This document shows, piece by piece, positions 1-7,039 of a DNA stretch of 27,101 bases. This DNA comes from Bacillota bacterium. Its GTDB lineage: Bacteria; Bacillota; Clostridia; Lachnospirales; Lachnospiraceae. Location: contig JAFADH010000318.1 of assembly GCA_023424995.1 (NCBI GenBank), forward strand, positions 1 to 27,101. Reading direction: 5' to 3'. A model generated the notes under the pieces. That model saw only the letters and a program-made list of their open reading frames with translations. It did not search any database and had not been told where the DNA came from. Both the position numbers and the translations under genes were made by a program. The stretch's first letter is position 1. Each line of letters starts with the position of its first letter.

Positions 1-2250
1 TTCAATCTTAATTCAAAAACCACCACTGTTTTTGACAGCTATGCCAATGCTGTTTTACTAAATCAGGTCTCCTGGGCAAAAATAGAGAACGGGATACGTG
101 TCAGGCTGATTTTAGGCAGGGAAGAAAAATCACGGCTGCTGCCGGAGCAAATCAGCGCCGCAAGCTTTGAAAAGCTTATGGAACAGGTGGAAGCAACCAG
201 TGGGACAATGGCCTCGAAAAGAGTAAAGGCATTTTACTTGTTTTACGCCATGGAAGAGGCGGACGAAGAGCAATTGGGCAGATATCCGGCGCTTGCCCAT
301 ACGGATATCTATTCTTTAAAGACTTCGGTTACCGACAGGGAAAAGAAAACGCTGGAAGAGTATTACCGGGAAGCGGGATATACCTATGAAATGCTGGAGG
401 AAGAATATGCCGATCTGGGATATGCGTCAATGACGGAGAGCTTTCCCTGCTTCCGGATGTCCATGGATTATATTTTAGAGAAGGATTCTATGCTGGTATC
501 CCTGGATGTGGGGGAGATCGAATATGACAGCAATAAATTCTACCTGACCTATATATCCCTGCTCCCCTATTTTGGCGCGGGCCAAACCGGTGAAGAGGGC
601 TATGTATTTCTCCCTGACGGCTCAGGAACTTTGATCAATTTTAATAATGACGGCAGTAAATCCGCCTTTCTGACCAAAGGAAAGGTATATGGCTATGATG
701 CCGCGGAAACCAATGCGGACAGGGGCAGTATAAAGAATGAGTTCCGCTATCCCGTATTCGGAGTCAAGACCGGCAATAAAGCGGTGTTCGGCATAGTCAC
801 CGAAGGCGATGCGGTCTCCGGCATCAATTGTGAGGTGGGTAATATAAGCCATTCCTATCATGCCTCCTATGCGGACTTCATGATAAGGTATAATGATAGA
901 TTCATGGCAGCCAATGCTTTTGAGCAGGAGCCGTGGATTGTGTATGATAAGAACGGCTATGACGGAAGCATCGGGATGAGATACTATTTCCTCTCCGGTG
1001 ATGCCGCGGATTATGTGGGTATGGCAAAGGCTTACCGGTCATATCTGCTGGAGGAAAACCTGATTTCAGTCATTGACGCCGGCGGAGAGCTGCCTTTTAT
1101 TCTGGAAACGATCGGCTCAGTCGAGAAACCGGTGAAAAAGTTCGGGATACCGGTAGTGGATAACGTGTCCGTGACCTCCTTTGATAATGCGGTGACGATG
1201 CTTCAGTACTTCCGGGATAACGGAGTTTCCAATCTGAAATTACGGTATCAGGCCTGGTACAACGGCGGTTATTATCACTCGGCGGCTTCCGGCATGAAGG
1301 TCGAGAAGGTGATCGGCGGTAAAAACGGATTAATGAAGCTGGCGGAACAAGCAAAGGAACAGGAGATTGAGGTGTTCCCGGATGTGAATTTCCTCGCTCA
1401 TGATGAAGATATTCTCTTTGACCGCTATTATGCGTCCAGAGACGGTGCGCGGACCCTGTTCCAAAAAAGTGCGTATTATCCTTTGTTTGTCACCCCTCTT
1501 ATGAGAATGCGGGACTGGTACTACAGTGTAAACCCGCAGGTGGTATTATCCTATTATTCCGGTTTCACAAAGGATTATGACCAATTAGGACTGAATAATA
1601 TCTCCCTTGGAAGCGCCGGTGAGATCCTGACTTCAAATTACAAGAACAAAAATTATATCAATAGGGAGGATTCGAAGAATATAGTGATTGAAATGCTGCG
1701 TCAGGCAAAGGCAAAGTACGACGGTATTATGGTTGACGGCGGCAATGCCTATACCTATGCCTATGCGGATTATATTTTAAATCTGCCCGCATCCGACAGC
1801 GCCTATCTGATCTCGGATGAGAGCGTACCGTTTATACAGATTGCTCTTCATGGCTATATACAGTATGCGGACAATCCGGTCAACCTCAACGGCGATGTGC
1901 AAAAAGAGCTTCTTACGAGTCTGGAATACGGTACCGTTCCGTATTTCCTGCTGTGTTATAATGACAGCTCCATATTAAAGGAAAGCAGGATATACGATGA
2001 TTTCTACAGTGTTAATTTTGATCTGCGGAAGGAACAGGCGGTGGCTTTCTACAAAGAAGTGAAGGAGATTTTATCGGGAGTCATGAGCAGTCCCATTGAT
2101 AATCACAGAAAGCTGGCGGAGAAGGTGTATTGCACCGCGTACGGGAACGGAACTGAAATATATGTGAACTACTCGGATGAAACTGTTGAGGCTGAGGGGA
2201 TAACAATTGCTCCTATGAGCTATGAAGTATTGCAGATAGGAGGAAGATGA
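1..2250 (+). CDS. DUF5696 domain protein, 5' end outside window
   Basis: The reading frame is open from base 1 through the first ATG at 178, so the gene starts upstream and 749 C-terminal residues are visible. The stretch before residue 60 (for example VSWAKIENGIRVRLILG) reads as coding, so I do not accept 178 as the start. The sequence resembles DUF5696 proteins, which in Clostridia and Paenibacillus are commonly encoded beside sugar ABC permeases. The visible part has a beta-rich front followed by an alternating alpha/beta section (about residues 400-640) that looks like a TIM-barrel-type fold, with acidic segments such as DVNFLAHDED and MVDGGNAY that could line an active site. The fold and any hydrolase activity are inference. 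Its stop overlaps the start region of the next permease gene, so it is translationally linked to the transporter. Its role may be binding or trimming the imported glycan. Confidence 0.8.
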   Translation, partial: FNLNSKTTTVFDSYANAVLLNQVSWAKIENGIRVRLILGREEKSRLLPEQISAASFEKLMEQVEATSGTMASKRVKAFYLFYAMEEADEEQLGRYPALAHTDIYSLKTSVTDREKKTLEEYYREAGYTYEMLEEEYADLGYASMTESFPCFRMSMDYILEKDSMLVSLDVGEIEYDSNKFYLTYISLLPYFGAGQTGEEGYVFLPDGSGTLINFNNDGSKSAFLTKGKVYGYDAAETNADRGSIKNEFRYPVFGVKTGNKAVFGIVTEGDAVSGINCEVGNISHSYHASYADFMIRYNDRFMAANAFEQEPWIVYDKNGYDGSIGMRYYFLSGDAADYVGMAKAYRSYLLEENLISVIDAGGELPFILETIGSVEKPVKKFGIPVVDNVSVTSFDNAVTMLQYFRDNGVSNLKLRYQAWYNGGYYHSAASGMKVEKVIGGKNGLMKLAEQAKEQEIEVFPDVNFLAHDEDILFDRYYASRDGARTLFQKSAYYPLFVTPLMRMRDWYYSVNPQVVLSYYSGFTKDYDQLGLNNISLGSAGEILTSNYKNKNYINREDSKNIVIEMLRQAKAKYDGIMVDGGNAYTYAYADYILNLPASDSAYLISDESVPFIQIALHGYIQYADNPVNLNGDVQKELLTSLEYGTVPYFLLCYNDSSILKESRIYDDFYSVNFDLRKEQAVAFYKEVKEILSGVMSSPIDNHRKLAEKVYCTAYGNGTEIYVNYSDETVEAEGITIAPMSYEVLQIGGR

Positions 2251-2252
2251 TT

Positions 2253-3191
2253 ATGGCCAAGGCGAAGAAAAAGACAGTATCATTAGAGTCAAAGAAAGCA
2301 AGGATGGGATGGTTTTTTGTAGCACCGTTTGTACTGGGATTTTTCTTATTCTTCCTGGGAATTATATTTAATTCCCTTCGGTTCAGCTTTATGAATGTTA
2401 AGACGGATACCGCGGAAGGTATCCTCCTGACGAATGTGAAGTTTGAGAATTACTTATATATGTTAACGGTTGATACGGATTTTGTCCGCAATCTGCAGAA
2501 CTCCGTCCGGGATATGGTATACAGCATACCCATCATGATTATGTTCAGTTTATTTGTTGCCATATTACTGAACAAGAGAATGAAGGGCCGGACTCTCTTC
2601 CGCGCCATATTCTTTATCCCGGTAATATTGGCCACCGGTATTATCGATAAAGCGGATGCGGTTAATTCCGTATTAAATGCTTACCAGGGAATCGATGTGG
2701 GAAATAGCATGAGCGCCGCATTTGAAATGGACGGCTTATTTAATACGGCCAGTCTGACATATTATTTTTCCAACATATTTTCCTTCAGCCCTGCGTTAAC
2801 AAGCATGACGGTTTCGGTAGCCGCTAATATATATAATGTGGTAAGTTCTTCCGGAGTGCAGATTTTGATCTTTTTGGCCGGATTACAGGGAATCGCCCCC
2901 TCCCTGTATGAAGCAGCCCGGATCGAAGGCTGTTCCCAATGGGAATGCTTTTGGAAGATCACCTTTCCGATTATCAGTCCGTTGATTTTGACGAATATCG
3001 TCTATACAGTGGTGGATTCCTTTACCAACGAAAGTAATGTCATCATGAATACCATTTCTTCCTTTTTAAGCAAAGCGGAATACGGAAGGGCTTCCGCTAC
3101 GGCCTGGATGTATTTCCTGGTCATCGGTGTATTGATGGCGGTTGCCGGAGGGATTGCGAAACGTTTTGTATTCTATCAGGCAAGGGACTGA
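2253..3191 (+). CDS. Sugar ABC transporter permease, MalF/UgpA-type
   Basis: This is a polytopic inner-membrane subunit of a binding-protein-dependent carbohydrate importer. It has about six hydrophobic segments, the first being WFFVAPFVLGFFLFFLGIIF near the N-terminus. The cytoplasmic EAA loop that docks the ATPase is visible as EAARIEGCSQWECFWKITFP. There is an ATG at 2247, but it lies only 3 nt after the AGGAGG at 2238-2243. The ATG at 2253 has 9 nt spacing, so I use it, giving MAKAKKKTVS. The gene overlaps or abuts the DUF5696 stop and precedes the second permease by 57 nt. No ATP-binding subunit or solute-binding protein is in the window. The ATPase is probably a shared MsmX/UgpC-type protein, and the binding protein may lie upstream. 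The substrate is not determinable from sequence. Confidence 0.9.
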   Translation: MAKAKKKTVSLESKKARMGWFFVAPFVLGFFLFFLGIIFNSLRFSFMNVKTDTAEGILLTNVKFENYLYMLTVDTDFVRNLQNSVRDMVYSIPIMIMFSLFVAILLNKRMKGRTLFRAIFFIPVILATGIIDKADAVNSVLNAYQGIDVGNSMSAAFEMDGLFNTASLTYYFSNIFSFSPALTSMTVSVAANIYNVVSSSGVQILIFLAGLQGIAPSLYEAARIEGCSQWECFWKITFPIISPLILTNIVYTVVDSFTNESNVIMNTISSFLSKAEYGRASATAWMYFLVIGVLMAVAGGIAKRFVFYQARD

Positions 3192-3248
3192 GCAGCAGGC
3201 GGCACCGGGTTTGTCCCATTATTTATCAATATAGGAGGATAACAAAGA

Positions 3249-4199
3249 ATGAAGAGGATAAAACAAAAACATTCCTATGAACGCATGGCTAAAACAGCGG
3301 TTTACAGTCTGTTAAAATACCTGCTGCTGGCCGGATTATCGTTTATCATACTGTATCCTTTGCTGTTAAAGCTTTCTACCAGCTTTATGACGGAGGAGGA
3401 TATGCTGGACACCCTTGTGGTGTATATCCCGCGTAATTTTACACTGGCAAATTACAAGATAATCGCAGAGTACACGAATTATTTTACCGGTCTTTCCAAT
3501 ACGTTCTTCATATCCCTTTTTTGCGGTACCGTCCAGATGTTTATCTGTTCCTACATAGGATACGGACTGGCAAGATTTAAATTCAGAGGCCGCGGACTGG
3601 TAATGCTGCTGGTATTTTTTACGATTCTGGCGCCGCCGTCCACCTTTCAGACCTCCATGTACTTAAAATTCCGTTATTATGATTTCTTCGGCATCGTGAG
3701 GCTGCTGACCGGCAATACGGCCAATCTGATGGATTCCTTCTGGCCGCTGGCGATCCTGTCCTTTACCGGTTTTGCATTTAAAAACGGATTATTCATCTTT
3801 ATGATGAGGCAGTACTTCAAGAATATCCCCGAGGAGCTGGAAGAAGCCGCTTATGTGGACGGATCAGGGGTAATACGCACCTATTTCCGTATCATACTGC
3901 CGCTTTCAAAAGCCATGCTGCTGACAGTATTTTTGTTTTCCTTTGCATGGCAGTGGACGGACACCTTCTACACCAGAATGTTCTTCAGCAGAATAAAGAC
4001 GCTTTCCAACTCTTTGCTGAAGGGCTTTGAGGGCATGATGATCGCAGGAAGGACCCTCGGATTAAAAAACGGCCAGCCTTTAACGGTGGCATATACCGGG
4101 ACCATGTGCCTCATGGTGATTGCACCGTTGATTATACTGTATATCTTTGCCCAAAGGAGCCTGACGGAAGGGATTGAGAGAAGCGGTATCGTCGGCTGA
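3249..4199 (+). CDS. Sugar ABC transporter permease, MalG/UgpE-type
   Basis: This is the second membrane subunit of the same importer, 316 residues with about six transmembrane segments. It begins after a basic N-terminus with LLAGLSFIILYPLLLKLSTSF. The EAA loop is EEAAYVDGSGVIRTYFRIILP, which is the hallmark of the carbohydrate-uptake families. The start ATG follows an AGGAGG about 9 nt upstream. It would pair with the preceding permease to form a heterodimeric channel. The next gene is 250 bp away across the 14-bp repeat array, and I see no terminator there, so transcription may continue into GH76. Confidence 0.92.
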   Translation: MKRIKQKHSYERMAKTAVYSLLKYLLLAGLSFIILYPLLLKLSTSFMTEEDMLDTLVVYIPRNFTLANYKIIAEYTNYFTGLSNTFFISLFCGTVQMFICSYIGYGLARFKFRGRGLVMLLVFFTILAPPSTFQTSMYLKFRYYDFFGIVRLLTGNTANLMDSFWPLAILSFTGFAFKNGLFIFMMRQYFKNIPEELEEAAYVDGSGVIRTYFRIILPLSKAMLLTVFLFSFAWQWTDTFYTRMFFSRIKTLSNSLLKGFEGMMIAGRTLGLKNGQPLTVAYTGTMCLMVIAPLIILYIFAQRSLTEGIERSGIVG

Positions 4200-4211
4200 G
4201 GACAAGGAGCC

Positions 4212-4393
4212 GAAGTGGAAGCGTTGAAAGAAAAGAGCTGAAAGGAAAGAGCTAAGAGGAAAGTAGTGAAAGGAAAGAGCTGAGAGGAAAGTACTGAAAG
4301 GAAAGAGCTGAAGGGAAAGTACTGAAGGGAAAGTACTGAAAGGAAATAGTTGAAAGAAAAGAACTGAAAGAAAAGCGCTGAAGGAAAAGTACC
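4212..4393 (+). repeat. 13 tandem copies of a 14-bp purine-rich repeat
   Basis: Thirteen units in exact 14-bp register fill 4212-4393. The most common form is gaaaggaaagagct (exact at 4240, 4268 and 4296). The second form is gaagggaaagtact (exact at 4310 and 4324). Between 4240 and 4323 the agct-ending and agt-ending units alternate, which suggests growth by a 28-bp dimer. The tract is almost all purine on the + strand apart from the ct/tact ends. Most unit junctions create TGA, and because 14 is not a multiple of 3, stops fall in all three + frames, so it is not coding on that strand. Units carry AAGGA/GGAAA, which resembles ribosome-binding sequence. It lies between the transporter genes and GH76, probably in transcribed leader. 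Function is unknown. Confidence 0.9.
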
Positions 4394-4449
4394 GTAAGTG
4401 ATGTCAGCTGGAACAGTAATATTATGAAATTATGGAGGAATATAACGGT

Positions 4450-5520
4450 ATGGGCGAACAGAAAGTGAATGACAGGGATTTATTGACCTATAGCGACTAT
4501 GCGGAGTGGTCACAGGATAAATTATATGAGCTATACTGGAGTGCGGAGGATAAATCCGTCATGAATCATTATCCCCCGGATCAGGAGAAAGAAAAAGGCT
4601 TGAATTATTGGTGGAAAGCCCATGCTGCAGATGCGATGACCGACGGGCTGGAGCGCACGAATGACCGGAGGTATGCATTAAGGGCGGAAGCGATCATTGA
4701 CGGAGTGTTTGAACGCAACGGATCCCTGTTCAATGAGTTTTATGATGATGAGGAATGGATGGCCTTAGCTTGCCTGAGATTATATGATCTGACCGGCAGC
4801 GGTAAGATGAAGGATTACACCCTCCGCCTTTGGGAGGATATAAAAACAGCCTGGTGGGAAGACGAGATCGGCGGACTGGCATGGAAAAAGGATGACGGCA
4901 GAAAGAGCAGGAACGCCTGCTGCAACGGGCCCGCTGCTATTCTGGCTGCCAGGCTATATCAGAGATTTCAGGACGAAAGTGATCTGGATTGGGCGAAAAA
5001 AATATATGCCTATGAGAAAAAATACCTTGTGGATCCCCGCAGCGGACTGGTATATGACGGTATGGCCGTTCTGGAGGACGGAACCCTGAATATTAACAAA
5101 GCATGGTTATTTACCTATAATGCGGGCACCTATATCGGAGCCTGCGCCGAGCTGCACCGCATTACCAAGGACAGCAGCTACCTGGCGGAAGCGGAAAGGA
5201 CAGCGGGAGGCTCCATGGAACTGCTGGTTAATGAAGCAGGGGTATTAAAAAGTGAAGGCAATGGTGACGGCGGATTATTTAAGGGGATTTTACTCCGTTA
5301 TCTGGAACAGCTTTATCAGATCAATCATGATATTAAAATCGCGGAATTTATTAAATTCAATGTGAGGAAGCTGGCTTTGGAAGGAAGCGGCACCCAGGGA
5401 TTATTTGGACCTTACTGGCAGAAAAAGCCGGATACTCCATTGGATGTTACCTGTCAGCTAAGCGGGGTATTCCTGTTTGAAGCGGCCGCCAGGATCTTTG
5501 GCGGGGATCCCCTGAAGTAA
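4450..5520 (+). CDS. GH76 family alpha-1,6-mannanase-like protein
   Basis: The protein has about 356 residues, one catalytic domain and no signal peptide. The GH76 mark is the adjacent Asp pair in NEFYDDEEWMALA (D99-D100 from this start), where GH76 mannanases place their nucleophile and acid/base. Other (alpha/alpha)6-barrel features are the Trp-rich WWEDEIGGLAW and NACCNGPAAILAARLY. The family hydrolyses alpha-1,6-mannan backbones and some members transglycosylate. Here the enzyme would act in the cytoplasm on imported oligosaccharides. There is an in-frame ATG at 4432, but the GGAGG at 4434-4438 sits on it. The ATG at 4450 has good spacing from that GGAGG, so it is the better start. The gene follows the ABC permeases and the 14-bp repeats, and a hairpin comes after it. 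The exact substrate is inferred only from family. Confidence 0.85.
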   Translation: MGEQKVNDRDLLTYSDYAEWSQDKLYELYWSAEDKSVMNHYPPDQEKEKGLNYWWKAHAADAMTDGLERTNDRRYALRAEAIIDGVFERNGSLFNEFYDDEEWMALACLRLYDLTGSGKMKDYTLRLWEDIKTAWWEDEIGGLAWKKDDGRKSRNACCNGPAAILAARLYQRFQDESDLDWAKKIYAYEKKYLVDPRSGLVYDGMAVLEDGTLNINKAWLFTYNAGTYIGACAELHRITKDSSYLAEAERTAGGSMELLVNEAGVLKSEGNGDGGLFKGILLRYLEQLYQINHDIKIAEFIKFNVRKLALEGSGTQGLFGPYWQKKPDTPLDVTCQLSGVFLFEAAARIFGGDPLK

Positions 5521-5552
5521 AGCAAATATGAGCCCGAGCATTAAAATCACAG

Positions 5553-5598
5553 ATCTCACTATCCGTTGCTGTATGGCGGCGGACAGTGAGATTTTATA
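5553..5598. terminator. Hairpin between convergent GH76 and araC genes
   Basis: Arms 5553-5565 and 5580-5592 pair as 8 bp, one A/C mismatch, then 4 bp, with a 14-nt loop. ttttatattt follows on the + strand, so it can act as an intrinsic terminator for GH76. On the other strand the arm is followed by a weaker T-rich stretch (gtgatttta), so it may also serve the araC-type gene. The imperfect stem and large loop keep this at moderate confidence. Confidence 0.5.
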
Positions 5599-5653
5599 TT
5601 TCCCGGATGCTATTATGCCGGAGTGCGGTGTTCCTGGATATTATAACTGTTTA

Positions 5654-6508
5654 TTATATGTGGGACAGCTCCTGATTGCGGTAAGCGCTTGGTGTCATAC
5701 GCTCCCATTTCTTGAAGGTATTGCAGAAGGATGCCTCACTGGCGAAGCCGGAATTAAAGCAGATCTCCTTAATCGGCAGGTTGGTGCTCTTGAGCAGGAA
5801 TTTCGCCGAATTGATCCGGGAAGCGATGATATACTCATGAGGCGTAAATCCGGTTTCCCGCTTAAAGGTCCGGATAAAATAATACGGACTTAAGCTTGCC
5901 CTGGCTGCCAGCTCCTCCAGGCTCAGATTGTCCCGCAGGTGTTCATTAATATATGCGGTGGTTTCTTCAATCATGCCCGAAGTGCCTGCCGGAGAGGAGA
6001 CGGTGCCTCCCTTTACAAGCAGTTCGGTCAATATATTGGTTATATACTGCGAGATCAGGGCTTCCTTGATGGGAGAATTCTCATGGAACATCAGAAAGAT
6101 CCGATGCAGATACTTTTCGAATACATAGGTATCTTTCAGGGTAATAATGAGACCTGAACCGCCGGTAATCATTTTATAGTATTCTCTTGCGGTAATTCCG
6201 TCAAAATGAAGCCACTCGGCTTCCCAGCCCGTCCCGGAGTAATAGGTATGGGGCTTGTAGCAGTCCAGGATCACGATCTGTCCCTTGTCTGCTGTCTGAG
6301 TAACCTGATCGATACAGATGTTGCAGGAACCCTTTTTAATGTGCATGATGAGAAAGCTGTCATAGCAGTTACGATGAAGGCAGTAATCCGGTTCGTAATA
6401 AAAATATCCGACATAGGTGGGATACAGGAATACTTTTGTAGCCTGGACACTGGGGGTGTATATATAATATGCGGAATTTTTTGATATAAGCTTTTCGGCA
6501 GAATGCAT
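5654..6508 (-). CDS. AraC/XylS-family transcriptional regulator
   Basis: The N-terminal half is a cupin-like sugar-sensing domain (YCLHRNCYDSFLIMHIKKG, then IVILDCYKPHTYY). The last about 100 residues are the AraC double helix-turn-helix: LSLEELAARASLSPYYFIRTFK, then the signature running from IKEICFNSGFASEASFCNTF to MTPSAYR. An in-frame ATG at 6577 gives 307 residues but has no ribosome binding site. The ATG at 6508 has AGGAGG at 6517-6522 with 8 nt spacing, so I call 284 residues. It is divergent from the DUF5107-GH2-GH30-MFS operon and convergent with GH76. It most likely activates the hydrolase operon, and perhaps the upstream transporter, when a sugar ligand binds. The ligand is unknown. 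Confidence 0.93.
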   Translation of the reverse strand: MHSAEKLISKNSAYYIYTPSVQATKVFLYPTYVGYFYYEPDYCLHRNCYDSFLIMHIKKGSCNICIDQVTQTADKGQIVILDCYKPHTYYSGTGWEAEWLHFDGITAREYYKMITGGSGLIITLKDTYVFEKYLHRIFLMFHENSPIKEALISQYITNILTELLVKGGTVSSPAGTSGMIEETTAYINEHLRDNLSLEELAARASLSPYYFIRTFKRETGFTPHEYIIASRINSAKFLLKSTNLPIKEICFNSGFASEASFCNTFKKWERMTPSAYRNQELSHI

Positions 6509-6586
6509 CTTTAAAACCTCCTGACTAAACTCATTTTTAACAAGAAGACGATAATCATTCAGCAGATACCGCTTCATACGAAAGCT

Positions 6587-6608
6587 CTGCCGGTATGTGC
6601 TCCGGCAG
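6587..6608 (-). other. Hairpin in the araC leader
   Basis: ctgccgg (6587-6593) and ccggcag (6602-6608) form a perfect 7-bp GC-rich stem with an 8-nt loop. It lies in the predicted untranslated leader, about 80 nt upstream of the chosen ATG at 6508. There is no T-run after it in the reading direction. It could affect mRNA stability or translation, but this is not established. Confidence 0.45.
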
Positions 6609-6705
6609 TATAACAGATTGATTCATAAGCTTGTAAGCTCTTTATCCGCGTATCTCAGATTTGTACAATGCTTAATGTTCCAATTTTATAAATAACATTA
6701 TAAAC

Positions 6706-6734
6706 ATTATATATTACTTCATATTTTGAATCAA
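6706..6734 (-). promoter_or_regulatory. Sigma-A promoter of the araC-type regulator
   Basis: Read on the minus strand, TTGATT (-35, 6729-6734) and a perfect TATAAT (-10, 6706-6711) are 17 nt apart. The expected transcription start is near 6699, giving a leader of about 190 nt before the ATG at 6508. The inverted pair aatgtt/aacatt near +1 could be an autoregulatory site, which is inference. Confidence 0.65.
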
Positions 6735-6949
6735 CAAAACAGAGCAATTTTTTGCAATTCAACAGCAAGTAAAACTAATGAAAATAAAGAATATATGGGT
6801 TATATATAGAGTAGGATATCCAATCTGGCATGCAAGCAAGGTTTTAAAACAGAAATCAAAAGTATTAACTGCAAAGATTTATTTATCTAAATATTAAGAA
6901 TTATTGATTGGCCGGTGAAATTCACTCGATAAAAGTTGAATTTATTCTG

Positions 6950-6986
6950 ACAGATAATTTTATTTTGAAAACAGATAATTTTATTT
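6950..6986 (+). promoter_or_regulatory. Direct-repeat operator, probable AraC-type site
   Basis: The 16-mer acagataattttattt occurs perfectly at 6950-6965 and 6971-6986, a 21-bp period equal to two helical turns. AraC-family dimers typically bind two same-orientation half-sites about 21 bp apart. The site is 54 bp before the DUF5107 start and in the spacer shared with the divergent regulator gene. Its identity as that regulator's site is inferred from geometry and context. Confidence 0.65.
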
Positions 6987-7007
6987 ATGAAATATGTGAA
7001 GTAAAAG
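6979..7007 (+). promoter_or_regulatory. Possible activator-dependent promoter of hydrolase operon
   Basis: TAAAAG (7002-7007) is a fair -10, with a poor -35 (6979-6984) lying inside the proximal operator half-site, 17 nt away. A weak -35 overlapped by the proximal half-site is the usual layout at AraC-activated promoters. An alternative is TTGAAA (6965-6970) with tgaaat (6988-6993), also 17 nt apart, which would place the operator over the promoter as a repressor site. Neither can be chosen from sequence alone. Confidence 0.25.
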
Positions 7008-7039
7008 ATAAGCAATCGATGGAAAGGAATGATTAAATT

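Larger units (their letters stand above)
6509..7039. other. Divergent regulatory spacer, AT-rich
   Basis: This 531-bp gap has no convincing gene. From left to right it holds the araC ribosome binding site and its roughly 190-nt leader with a hairpin, an inverted pair aatgtt (6674) and aacatt (6694), the araC promoter, a featureless AT-rich middle (about 6740-6945), and then the direct-repeat operator and start region of the DUF5107 gene. Base composition is markedly more AT-rich than the flanking genes. Confidence 0.8.

Noticed and set aside
178..2250. Start of the DUF5696 gene at ATG 178
   Set aside because: The same frame is open and coding-like back to base 1, so this ATG is an internal Met and the true start is outside the window.
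4212..4393. CRISPR-like array
   Set aside because: The 14-bp units are contiguous with no spacers and there are no cas genes nearby, so it is a simple tandem repeat.
5528..5893. 121-codon plus-strand frame after GH76
   Set aside because: Most of it is antisense to the AraC helix-turn-helix region and it lacks a ribosome binding site.
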